Position numbers and translations under genes: made by a program
Assembly (NCBI RefSeq): GCF_037892605.1
Contig: NZ_JBBKTU010000002.1
Location: 202,384-266,383 of the forward strand
DNA from: Lacibacter sp. H407
GTDB taxonomy: Bacteria > Bacteroidota > Bacteroidia > Chitinophagales > Chitinophagaceae
Reading direction: 5' to 3'
DNA length: 64,000 bases
Shown: one piece after another, positions 24,545-32,321 of the stretch
Layout: every line of letters begins with the position of its first letter
Position numbering within the stretch: the first letter of the stretch is position 1
Notes under the pieces: generated by a model
Databases searched by the model: none
Seen by the model: the letters and a program-made list of their open reading frames with translations, nothing else
What the model was told of the DNA's origin: nothing

Positions 24545-25138
24545 ATGAAATTCAACCTTATCATCATTTTTACATTCTTCGTGTTCTTTACTGCCGGTCA
24601 TGTATTGGCACAGCAGCATCAAAGACCATTGGGATACGATCTTTCTGCAGGACTACAAACATTTTATGCGCCATTTTTAAAAGCGGATGTAAAGGGCATG
24701 CATCCGGTTATACTGGCGGGTGTACATCAGCCATTGAATTTGAAAAACAATGTGGGCCTCACATTAAAACTGGGCTATAACCGTCATGCAAAACAAGGCG
24801 ATGCATTGTTTACGCAGCTGTTGTTTAATTACACACCGGTTATTGCAAATCGGCTGGAGTTAGGTATTGGTGCAGGCATTGGTTATCAGTTAGCATTTTA
24901 TCCATCAAAGCCATTGAAATGGAATGGTACAGAATGGGTAGAAGGAAAAGCAACAAAAGGTGTGATACAGGTACCGGCACAGGTGAGTATCGGTTACCGT
25001 GGTATTGAAACAAGCAAAGGCCGTTTTACACCGTATGTTTCTTACCAGTTGAATGCGTTGTTTAAATACACGCCCGATCTTACTCCATTACCATCCTCGT
25101 TCTTTTTGCTGGGTGTTAAATATTCAGCTAAGAAATAA
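24545..25138 (+). CDS. Outer-membrane beta-barrel-like secreted protein
   Basis: A 197-residue protein with a 22-residue signal peptide (ending VLAQ) and repeated amphipathic strands (NVGLTLKLGYNRHAK, LELGIGAGIGYQLAFYP, PYVSYQLNALFKY, FFLLGVKYSAKK). It looks like a small eight-stranded barrel. No specific function can be given. It is the first gene of a likely operon with the serine hydrolase and two lipoproteins and has a regulon operator in its promoter. Confidence 0.65.
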   Translation: MKFNLIIIFTFFVFFTAGHVLAQQHQRPLGYDLSAGLQTFYAPFLKADVKGMHPVILAGVHQPLNLKNNVGLTLKLGYNRHAKQGDALFTQLLFNYTPVIANRLELGIGAGIGYQLAFYPSKPLKWNGTEWVEGKATKGVIQVPAQVSIGYRGIETSKGRFTPYVSYQLNALFKYTPDLTPLPSSFFLLGVKYSAKK

Positions 25139-25168
25139 TTACTGCTAACCTCAAACGAATTAAATTAT

Positions 25169-26368
25169 ATGAAACGGATTTTCATCGTTGCTATCGCTAT
25201 CGGCTTGCTGTTTTTTTCTTCCTGTCGTAAGGATGTTTACAGTACTGCTGTTACGCCTGTGGGTGGAGTATTGCCAAAAAATGCAAACCATCCAATGAAA
25301 GACAGTCTTGAATTTATTATCAATAAACATATAGCCAAGGGTGTTCCGGGTGTGCAGGTAATGGTCAAGAATGCAGATGGCTGGTATATTGCAAATGCCG
25401 GTTATGCAAAAGTGGAAATCAAAACACCTATTGAAGATAATATGACGGCTTGGGTATACAGTATTTCCAAAACCTATCTTGCTGTTGTTGCATTACGATT
25501 GAAAGAAAAAGGAATTCTGAATCTTGATGCAAAGATCTCCAGCTATCTTTCGCAGGATGTAATAAAGCATTTGGCAAATGCTGATAAGATCACCGTGCGG
25601 CAACTGATGAATCACAGTAGCGGGTTGCGCAACCATACGGTAGAACCTTCGTTTCAATTATTTCAATTGAATAATCCATTGACTGTGCTGACTCTTGAAG
25701 AGAAAGTGAAATTCGTGTACGACAAACCTGCGCTGTTTGAACCGGGAACAGATTTCTTTTATTCCAACACAGGTTATACATTGTTGCAGTGGGTTGTAGA
25801 AAAAGTAAGTAACAAGCCTTATGCGCAAGTGTTGCGGGAAGAAATTCTGCAGCCATTGAATCTTACAAAAACATTTTACGGAGTTACCGATCAACAAGCG
25901 CTGCAGTTAGGTTTTCCCAATTATTATTTTGAACGATATAACAATGGTCAACTGGAAAATGCAACGCAATGGCATAATACTATTGCGAAAGGATTGGAAG
26001 GCTATGGTGGTATTGCTGCCAATGGAACAGATGTAATTCGTTTCATGGAGTCTTTGATCAACGGTAATATCATCAGCCCTGAATCATTAACGGAAATGCG
26101 CACATGGGTACAAGGCAAAGAAAGTACAGAACCCGACTATGGATTGGGTTTTGAATACTTTGGCAGCTATAACAAAACGGTTCCTACTGTTACGTACGGA
26201 CATGAAGGTGATGGATTGGGCGGCACTACACAGGTTTTATACATTCCTGCCAACAATACATATTTATTTATCAGCATTAATGCAGGTCGTCAGTTGTTTG
26301 GTGAGTATTTGTTCCGCACCAGCGATCTTAAAATTGATCTGTGCCGTTATGCAGCAACCTATCGTTGA
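25169..26368 (+). CDS. Serine hydrolase lipoprotein (beta-lactamase/DD-peptidase fold)
   Basis: A 399-residue protein with a lipoprotein signal (LLFFSSCRKD, Cys19). It has the class C beta-lactamase-like triad: SISK with Ser98 and Lys101, the YSN motif in FYSNTGYTLLQ and HEG in YGHEGDGLGGTTQ (in place of KTG). This family includes D-aminopeptidases, DD-carboxypeptidases and esterases; the substrate cannot be told, and true beta-lactamase activity is unlikely. It follows the barrel gene by 30 bp and is followed at 18 bp by a small lipoprotein gene, so these are cotranscribed. Confidence 0.9.
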   Translation: MKRIFIVAIAIGLLFFSSCRKDVYSTAVTPVGGVLPKNANHPMKDSLEFIINKHIAKGVPGVQVMVKNADGWYIANAGYAKVEIKTPIEDNMTAWVYSISKTYLAVVALRLKEKGILNLDAKISSYLSQDVIKHLANADKITVRQLMNHSSGLRNHTVEPSFQLFQLNNPLTVLTLEEKVKFVYDKPALFEPGTDFFYSNTGYTLLQWVVEKVSNKPYAQVLREEILQPLNLTKTFYGVTDQQALQLGFPNYYFERYNNGQLENATQWHNTIAKGLEGYGGIAANGTDVIRFMESLINGNIISPESLTEMRTWVQGKESTEPDYGLGFEYFGSYNKTVPTVTYGHEGDGLGGTTQVLYIPANNTYLFISINAGRQLFGEYLFRTSDLKIDLCRYAATYR

Positions 26369-26386
26369 TCCATTAACTAAAATGTT

Positions 26387-27163
26387 ATGCAAAAGATATA
26401 TGGTTTTCTTTTTTTAATAGTAGTGATCAGTTCCTGCAAACCGCAGCCTGATCCGTTGCAACCGCCTGTGATACCCATTGCCAGGTATGTAAGCAAGATC
26501 GCAAATGCGGAAACTGAATTCAGAGAGTATCAGTACAATGCACAACATACGCTTACAAAATACACGTCGCAGTTTGTTAACGGAGCAGGAATCTCCCGGT
26601 TAATTATCGATTATACCTATTCAAATTCTGTTATTACAAAAGCTGAGTCAATATCGGGTCGTATAGATTACGTCACCGAAGCAGGAAAAGTAGTATCAAC
26701 AAAATATTTTTCAGTGAATGGTGTGCTTCGTTCAACCATTCAATACATATACAATAACAAGGGACAGTTAAAGGAATGGATCGAGCAGATCAACAATCCT
26801 CATACAAATGAACCGGTTGAATCGAAGCAGATTTACGAATACCATCCTGATGGTAATGTAAAGCGAATTGAACATTTCTATCGCCTCAGTTTAACAGATC
26901 CGTTCACGTCCATGGGCGGAACGCTGTATGATCGTTACGACCGTTACCGAAATCCGGAATTGTTGTTTGGTACACCGTTGTATTTGCCGGGCGTGTTTGT
27001 AGCAATCAATAATCCGGGACGCATTCAGCATTTTACTCCCGGCGGAGCGGTACATCAAATTAATTTACTGGAGTATACTTATTATGCAGATGGAATGATC
27101 GCTACCAAAAAGTCATCATTGAGTAACAGTTCCGTTTCGATTTTATACACGTACAGTTATTAA
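26387..27163 (+). CDS. Lipoprotein with YD/RHS-like strand repeats, paralogue 1
   Basis: A 258-residue lipoprotein (VVISSCKPQ). The mature part is a run of short strands of the type FREYQYNAQHTLTKYTSQF, IDYTYSNSVITKAES and IQYIYNNKGQLKEWIEQ, like the repeating units of DUF4595/RHS-type surface proteins. It is clearly related to 27242-28012: both share the order of strands, a QLxEWxE segment, EPxESKQxxEY and the closing ILYTYSY. Role unknown; probably on the outer surface or in the periplasm. Confidence 0.7.
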   Translation: MQKIYGFLFLIVVISSCKPQPDPLQPPVIPIARYVSKIANAETEFREYQYNAQHTLTKYTSQFVNGAGISRLIIDYTYSNSVITKAESISGRIDYVTEAGKVVSTKYFSVNGVLRSTIQYIYNNKGQLKEWIEQINNPHTNEPVESKQIYEYHPDGNVKRIEHFYRLSLTDPFTSMGGTLYDRYDRYRNPELLFGTPLYLPGVFVAINNPGRIQHFTPGGAVHQINLLEYTYYADGMIATKKSSLSNSSVSILYTYSY

Positions 27164-27188
27164 CTGTTAAACTTTATTCTATTTTGAT

Positions 27189-27226
27189 CTTGATGCAACG
27201 GAGTGTAGTCGAAAGTTGTATTCAAG
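27189..27226. repeat. Bacteroidota-type dispersed palindrome
   Basis: CTTGA (27189-27193) pairs with TCAAG (27222-27226), and inside it CAAC (27196-27199) pairs with GTTG (27215-27218) around GGAGTGTAGTCGAAA. The GAG-GTAGTCGA core is the same as in the pair at 54937-54983. Confidence 0.55.
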
Positions 27227-27241
27227 AAGAAAACACAATCT

Positions 27242-28012
27242 ATGCAATACGCTTACACCACGATCGCTTTTGTTATTTTGTTTGTCAGTTCCTGTAAGAA
27301 GCCGACAACGCAGCCAGAGCAATCATTCAAACAAGTCACAAAAATTTCTTCATCGCCAACTGATTTCCGTTCGTTTACGTATGATGCGAATAAACGTTTG
27401 ACAAATCATACGATTCAGTTTGTGAACGGAAACGACGTTTCGATGATGTCGGTGAATTACTTTTATATCGATGGCATCATCAGTACTTCTTCATCACAGG
27501 GCGGTTCAATATTTTATGAAACGGAAGGCAGCCAGGTGAAAGTTGTGAGAAGTTTCCGGCCAATGGGAAGTGCGATCTCAACGCTTTACTACACGTATAA
27601 CAGCAATGGACAATTAATTGAATGGAGAGAGAAGTTTGGTCAGCCGCAAATTGATGAGCCAAAAGAATCGAAACAAACTTTTGAGTATTACGCAGACGGA
27701 AATCTGAAACGGATGCTCTATTATTTAAAGATGACAAACGACGGGCCTTTCACTTTAAGCGGAAGCACAGTGTATGATCAATACGATCAGTTCAAAAATC
27801 CGGAGATCTCGTTTTTGGGAACGATCTATTTGCCTTCGGTTGTATTCCAAAAGAATAATGCCCGCAGGGTAAGATATTATGCAGCTAACGGAGAAAATTA
27901 TCAAACTATTACCTTCAATTTCACCTATGATGCAGATGGATATCCTGCAACAAAACTGTATAAAGACGACAGAAGTACAGTGCCCATTCTTTTTACGTAC
28001 AGTTATCAATAA
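27242..28012 (+). CDS. Lipoprotein with YD/RHS-like strand repeats, paralogue 2
   Basis: A 256-residue lipoprotein (FVSSCKKPT) and a paralogue of the preceding gene, as shown by FRSFTYDANKRLTNHTIQFVNG, QLIEWREKFGQPQIDEPKESKQ and the final ILFTYSYQ. The pair arose by tandem duplication. A third, more distant member is at 32322-33107. No catalytic motif is visible. Confidence 0.7.
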   Translation: MQYAYTTIAFVILFVSSCKKPTTQPEQSFKQVTKISSSPTDFRSFTYDANKRLTNHTIQFVNGNDVSMMSVNYFYIDGIISTSSSQGGSIFYETEGSQVKVVRSFRPMGSAISTLYYTYNSNGQLIEWREKFGQPQIDEPKESKQTFEYYADGNLKRMLYYLKMTNDGPFTLSGSTVYDQYDQFKNPEISFLGTIYLPSVVFQKNNARRVRYYAANGENYQTITFNFTYDADGYPATKLYKDDRSTVPILFTYSYQ

Positions 28013-28070
28013 AATTCAATCGTTTCAGCAGTAGTTGGTTTAGAAGGGGATCTTGCAAAAGGTCCCTTTT

Positions 28071-28084
28071 CACATATTCATGTG
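28071..28084 (+). promoter_or_regulatory. Operator 7 of the CACAT-N4-ATGTG family
   Basis: CACAT-ATTC-ATGTG, symmetric, 38 bp before TATATTTG (28109-28116). Target: the serine hydrolase-TPR gene, whose start codon is only 5 bp past the -7 box. Confidence 0.8.
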
Positions 28085-28120
28085 GTTGAAAATGCATTAT
28101 TGCACCGGTATATTTGGTAC

Positions 28121-29563
28121 ATGAAACAAACCTTCATCATCTTACTTTTTCTTACACAAAAAGTAATTGCTCAGTCACCTTCACAGGTAAAATTGAAAAT
28201 TGACAGCCTCATGCAATTGTATGTGGATACAAAACAGTTTTCAGGAAATGTATTGGTGGCAAAAGGAACCGATGTGTTTTATTTGAAATCCTTCGGGTAT
28301 GCCAACCGGGAAGAAAAAATTGAGAATCGTGCCGGCACCAATTTCAATATTGCTTCCATGGGTAAAACGTTTACCGCCACACTTATTATGCAGTTGGTGC
28401 AGGAAGGAAAAATATCAATCGATCAAACGCTGTCTTCCATTCTGCCCGAGTACAAGGTGAAGAAAGCCGATAGTATTACCGTTCGGCATCTGCTTACCCA
28501 TACCTCTGGTGTTGGTAATTATATGATGCATGTAAATTTTGAAGCAGAGCGTCATCAGCTAAAATCGTTGAATGATGTAATGCCGTTTGTAGTGGCAATG
28601 GAGCCAACGTTGGATTATGTCGGGCAGCGTCATGATTATTCCAATTCTGGATTTATATTGTTGGGGAGGATCATCGAGAAAATTACGGGTAGGTCTTACA
28701 TGCAAAATATGGAAGAACGCATTTTTAAGCCTTCTGCTATTAAACAATCCTATATACATTACCCGGCAACGTTCTTTGCGCCAAAAGAGGCGACGCCTTA
28801 TTTGGCATACACAGCAAAAACATTTGTGAATGCAGCAGCAGAAGAATTTCCGGCTTTTTCTGATGGCGGCATGCAATCAAATGTGCTTGATTTGTATTAC
28901 TTCGCCAATGCATTACTGCAAGGGAAGTTGCTGTCACCTGCCATGCGTGACAGTATGTGGAGTGGAAAAGTAGAAACAGGCAGGGCGGGGAAATACAGTT
29001 TTGGATGGGAAGATGAACAAACCGATTATGATAAAAGAGTATTTAGTCATAGCGGTGGTGGAAAAGGCTTTTCATCTGATCTTAAAATCGTAAAAGAAGA
29101 TGGATACATTGTTATTGTATTGATCAACAACCGTGTAAATCCTCGTGAAGTAACGCACAATATTTTACGCATTCTGTACGGAAAAGAAATTCGGAAGCCT
29201 GAAAAATATCTTGAGAATGTATTAATGGAAGTAACTGAACAGAAGGGCTTTGACTATGTGCGTAAAAATTACAAATCCATCATTAAAGAAAGAGGGTTTG
29301 ATAAAACGCCTAACCCCTGGGTGTATATCATGTACTCCGATATGTTTGAAACCTTGAAGGATTTTGATAAAGCCTTTGAAGTAATGGAAATGGGACGGGA
29401 AGAATTTCCAAAGGAAACATCCATGTATAATGTAACCGGTCAATTGTATGCCAACCAAAAAAAGTACAAGGAAGCGGCCGAATGGTTCCAGAAAGCATTG
29501 GCGATTGATCCGAAAGATGGCTTTGCCACAATGATGATGAGTAATATTAAAAGTAAATTATAA
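28121..29563 (+). CDS. Secreted serine hydrolase with C-terminal TPR
   Basis: A 480-residue protein with a signal peptide (ending VIAQ), a beta-lactamase-fold domain (SMGK with Ser79 and Lys82; YSN in HDYSNSGFILLG; HSGGGKGF as the third motif) and, after about residue 370, one or two TPR-like helix pairs (KDFDKAFEVMEMGREEFP, KYKEAAEWFQKALAIDPKDG). It is a second, different copy of the serine-hydrolase type found at 25169. The start at 28121 is supported by the signal peptide and by the -7 box just upstream, which makes the mRNA almost leaderless. Its TAA overlaps the next ATG by one base. Confidence 0.9.
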   Translation: MKQTFIILLFLTQKVIAQSPSQVKLKIDSLMQLYVDTKQFSGNVLVAKGTDVFYLKSFGYANREEKIENRAGTNFNIASMGKTFTATLIMQLVQEGKISIDQTLSSILPEYKVKKADSITVRHLLTHTSGVGNYMMHVNFEAERHQLKSLNDVMPFVVAMEPTLDYVGQRHDYSNSGFILLGRIIEKITGRSYMQNMEERIFKPSAIKQSYIHYPATFFAPKEATPYLAYTAKTFVNAAAEEFPAFSDGGMQSNVLDLYYFANALLQGKLLSPAMRDSMWSGKVETGRAGKYSFGWEDEQTDYDKRVFSHSGGGKGFSSDLKIVKEDGYIVIVLINNRVNPREVTHNILRILYGKEIRKPEKYLENVLMEVTEQKGFDYVRKNYKSIIKERGFDKTPNPWVYIMYSDMFETLKDFDKAFEVMEMGREEFPKETSMYNVTGQLYANQKKYKEAAEWFQKALAIDPKDGFATMMMSNIKSKL

Positions 29564-30117
29564 TGTCCCGTGATCGTATGGCAAGAAAAGTGATCGTTTA
29601 TATTGCTGCAAGTGTGGACGGTTTTATAGCAGGCCCTGATGGTGATCTTTCTTTTTTATCAAGTGTGGAAAAGGAAGGAGAAGATTATGGCTATGCAGCT
29701 TTTGTTGAAACGGTTGATACGGTGATCGTGGGCAAGAATACGTACGATAAAGTATTGTCGATGGGATATGCCTTTCCACATGCAAACAAAGAATCCTATA
29801 TCATTACAAGAACGGAGCGGGCAACAGAGGGAACAACTGTTTTTTATACAGGCGATGTAGCAGAGTTGGTACGGAAGCTGAAGACAAAAGAAGAGCAAAA
29901 TATATTTGTGGACGGTGGTGCTTACGTGGTCAATCAACTTTTGCAGCAGCAGTTGATCGATGAAATTTATCTCTCGATCATTCCTGTGCTACTCGGGGGT
30001 GGCATTGCCTTGTTCAAGCAGGAAAATCCAATGCAACAGTTGAAATTGCAATCTGCAAAACACTTTGATACAGGCCTTGTTCAATTGCATTATTTGTTTC
30101 CAAAAGCAGACCAGTGA
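29563..30117 (+). CDS. Dihydrofolate-reductase-family (RibD C-terminal type) protein
   Basis: A 184-residue cytoplasmic protein with VIVYIAASVDGFIAGPDGDL at the start, VIVGKNTYDKVLSMG in the middle and IDEIYLSIIPVLLGGGIALF near the end, typical of the RibD-C/DHFR-like YwjB/YyaP group. These are NADPH-binding reductases of unknown substrate. It overlaps the stop of the serine hydrolase by one base (TAATG) and is therefore translationally coupled to it. An alternative start is the ATG at 29578. It is the only clearly cytoplasmic enzyme in the regulon units. Confidence 0.85.
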   Translation: MSRDRMARKVIVYIAASVDGFIAGPDGDLSFLSSVEKEGEDYGYAAFVETVDTVIVGKNTYDKVLSMGYAFPHANKESYIITRTERATEGTTVFYTGDVAELVRKLKTKEEQNIFVDGGAYVVNQLLQQQLIDEIYLSIIPVLLGGGIALFKQENPMQQLKLQSAKHFDTGLVQLHYLFPKADQ

Positions 30118-30138
30118 TCTTGCTACGTTGCAAATTTT

Positions 30139-30152
30139 CACATGTTCATGTG
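30139..30152 (+). promoter_or_regulatory. Operator 8 of the CACAT-N4-ATGTG family
   Basis: CACAT-GTTC-ATGTG, symmetric, 38 bp before TATATTTG (30177-30184). Target: the S41 peptidase gene. Confidence 0.85.
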
Positions 30153-30198
30153 GTGAAATGATGCCGGCAGCAGCGATATATTTGATGAAAACCTTGTC

Positions 30199-31497
30199 AT
30201 GAAGCAGATCGCATATTTCCTCCTCTTTCTTCTCGGAGTAACAACAGCCAATGCGCAAATCAGCAAACAACAGAAGTCGGAAGCAATTGACAGTGTGGTG
30301 AAGCTGATGAACGAACGCTATATTTTCCCTGAAACGGCGAAACAAATTGAACTGCATCTCCGCAAACAGCATTCAAAAAAAGTGTATGACACGATAAGCA
30401 ACGGCGATGTATTTGCTGCTGCACTTACAACCGATATACGTAGTATCTGCAACGATAAGCATGTTACTATACGCTATTCGGCACAAGCACAATCAGTAGA
30501 CCGCACAAGTTTCATGACTATATCTGATGAAGAGCGAAATGGTTACAGCGAATGGTTACGATTGGAAAACTATGGTGTGCGAAAGATCGATATACTAAAA
30601 GGGAATATCGGCTACATCGATTTTAAATTTCTTTGCGGAACAGAATATGCCGGTGATTTTTATGCAGCAATGATGAATTATATCAATCACACCGACGCAC
30701 TCATCATCGACTTCCGGAAATGCGGTGGTGCGATGAGCGATAATGTGATCTCTTTTCTTTGCAGTTACTTCTTTGCCGATAAAACACACCTGAATGATCT
30801 GTACTGGAGAGAACGAAATTTTATACAGCAAACATGGACACAGGTTGTAGTGCCAGGCAAAAAATATTTGAACAAACCAATTTATGTGTTGACGAGTGGC
30901 GGTACATTTTCCGGTGCGGAAGAAATGGCGTACGATCTCAAGAATTTAAAACGTGCAACCATTATTGGCGAAGTAACCGGTGGTGGCGCCAACCCGGGCG
31001 GAAATGTTGCGGTTACCCCGCACTTCAGTATGTTTTTACCGGTGGGGAAAGCAATCAACCCCATTACCAAAACAAATTGGGAAGGGGTAGGTGTACAACC
31101 GGATAGTGTTACAAGTTCTAAGATGGCGTTGAACAAAGCGCATATAACAGCGATGAATCATGGAATTAGCAACACAAAGAATCCATTGTGGAAGGAAGAG
31201 TTGAAACGATTAGTTGCAGAAGTGGAAAGTGATGTGCCGGTATTGGTGAATGTTGAATTCAGACTGAAAGGTTTTACGAATGCAAAGCAAGTATCGGTTG
31301 CAGGAAGTTTTAATGATTGGTCACCATCCTCTACGAAACTGAAAAGGGAAGGAGATGAGTGGATCGTACAAACTGTTGCAGAGCCGGGTAAGCATATGTA
31401 CAAGTTTGTTGTAGATGGTAACTGGATACTCGATCCTGCCAATAAAGAAACCGGCAATGAAAACGGGCATATGAATTCGGTGATCGTCGTAAAGTAA
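30199..31497 (+). CDS. S41-family peptidase with C-terminal glycogen-binding-like (CBM48/AMPK) domain
   Basis: A 432-residue secreted protein. After a 20-residue signal peptide (ending ANAQ) it has an IRBP-like helical domain and an S41/tail-specific protease core with TSGGTFSGAEEMAYDLK, in which Ser238 is the expected nucleophile, and GEVTGGGANPGG. From about residue 345 a second domain, FRLKGFTNAKQVSVAGSFNDWSPSSTKLK, then HMYKFVVDGNWILDPAN, has the AMPK-beta/CBM48 fold, which normally binds alpha-glucans. No PDZ domain is seen. The combination suggests a peptidase anchored to, or regulated by, a polysaccharide. Confidence 0.88.
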   Translation: MKQIAYFLLFLLGVTTANAQISKQQKSEAIDSVVKLMNERYIFPETAKQIELHLRKQHSKKVYDTISNGDVFAAALTTDIRSICNDKHVTIRYSAQAQSVDRTSFMTISDEERNGYSEWLRLENYGVRKIDILKGNIGYIDFKFLCGTEYAGDFYAAMMNYINHTDALIIDFRKCGGAMSDNVISFLCSYFFADKTHLNDLYWRERNFIQQTWTQVVVPGKKYLNKPIYVLTSGGTFSGAEEMAYDLKNLKRATIIGEVTGGGANPGGNVAVTPHFSMFLPVGKAINPITKTNWEGVGVQPDSVTSSKMALNKAHITAMNHGISNTKNPLWKEELKRLVAEVESDVPVLVNVEFRLKGFTNAKQVSVAGSFNDWSPSSTKLKREGDEWIVQTVAEPGKHMYKFVVDGNWILDPANKETGNENGHMNSVIVVK

Positions 31498-31579
31498 TAT
31501 CACTTCAATTTTTGCCGGGGCACTTTGTTATTGATCAATGAAGAAGTGGATTGAATCTGTATGTGAGTGAAATGTTAAT

Positions 31580-31593
31580 CACATGTTCATGTG
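31580..31593 (+). promoter_or_regulatory. Operator 9 of the CACAT-N4-ATGTG family
   Basis: CACAT-GTTC-ATGTG, identical to operator 8, 38 bp before TACTTTCA (31618-31625). Target: the lipoprotein at 31650. Confidence 0.85.
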
Positions 31594-31649
31594 ACGACAT
31601 AAACTGATACGATCGTTTACTTTCAGTTGAATTATCAAAACCTTATACG

Positions 31650-32090
31650 ATGCAAAAAGTAATCTTATCATCATTTCTTCTTTTATTGTTGTTTGCCGCA
31701 TGCACAAAGTCCGGTGTCAGAGAATTTGAACCGCCCGTTTCAAAGACGATTGAATTTCGATTGTCACAGGCCTCCGACTATTCGGGTTCAGTTTACGATG
31801 GAGTTCAGGCCGAGGTTACTTTGTCTGTAAGCATACAATCGGACGTGCTTCCTGCACTGCTGATTTTATGGGATACAATTATTCCTTATCAAAGTTTACG
31901 TGTTTATCCCGGTTCCCAAACGCCTCTGATCATTAATAAACAATTCAATGGTATTATAGAAAGTAAAGAAACAGTTCGCTACAGCAAAGTAATTCGTTAC
32001 AGAGATGCGTTGAATCAAATCTCCATGACTGCTTTTGGTGAAGATATTCCTGCTTCAGTAAACAGCAAATCTGTACCGGTTGATTTATAA
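31650..32090 (+). CDS. Small lipoprotein, unknown
   Basis: A 146-residue lipoprotein (LLLLFAACTKSG). The mature part is predicted to be mostly beta (TIEFRLSQASDYSG, VQAEVTLSVSIQS). I do not recognise a family. Its promoter has a perfect regulon operator and -7 box, so it is probably expressed with the peptidase and serine hydrolase genes. Confidence 0.65.
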   Translation: MQKVILSSFLLLLLFAACTKSGVREFEPPVSKTIEFRLSQASDYSGSVYDGVQAEVTLSVSIQSDVLPALLILWDTIIPYQSLRVYPGSQTPLIINKQFNGIIESKETVRYSKVIRYRDALNQISMTAFGEDIPASVNSKSVPVDL

Positions 32091-32120
32091 ATGTTCATTT
32101 TTTTGTTTAGAAAAACAAAT

Positions 32121-32134
32121 CACATGTTTATGCG
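32121..32134 (+). promoter_or_regulatory. Operator 10 of the CACAT-N4-ATGTG family
   Basis: CACAT-GTTT-ATGCG, 37 bp before CATCTTTG (32158-32165). Its transcript would meet the terminator at 32214-32239 before any gene. Confidence 0.75.
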
Positions 32135-32171
32135 ATTGATGAGCATTTTACAAATTGCATCTTTGCATAAG

Positions 32172-32239
32172 TCATAATTAATAGAAGATTTACAGTTGCT
32201 GACCTTTCACCTGAGACCTGTTCAACAGGTCTTTTTTTA
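32172..32239 (+). ncRNA. Candidate short terminated transcript under operator 10
   Basis: Predicted start about 7 bp after the -7 box at 32158-32165; predicted end at the strong terminator. About 65-70 nt, no coding frame. It may be a small RNA or the remains of a lost gene. Confidence 0.3.
32214..32239 (+). terminator. Terminator upstream of the third YD-like lipoprotein gene
   Basis: AGACCTGTT (32214-32222) pairs with AACAGGTCT (32224-32232), followed by a run of seven or more T. Confidence 0.88.
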
Positions 32240-32242
32240 TTT

Positions 32243-32256
32243 CACATATTTATGCG
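32243..32256 (+). promoter_or_regulatory. Operator 11 of the CACAT-N4-ATGTG family
   Basis: CACAT-ATTT-ATGCG, 38 bp before GACATTTG (32281-32288). Target: 32322-33107. Confidence 0.8.
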
Positions 32257-32321
32257 GTTGTAGTGCAACGTTAGTAGATTGACATTTGTCAAGTCAATAA
32301 TCATTAAACCTTATCATTATT

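Noticed and set aside
25169..26368. Calling the serine hydrolase a beta-lactamase resistance gene
   Set aside because: The SxxK and YxN motifs are shared by DD-peptidases and esterases, and the third motif is HEG, not KTG; no resistance claim is supported.
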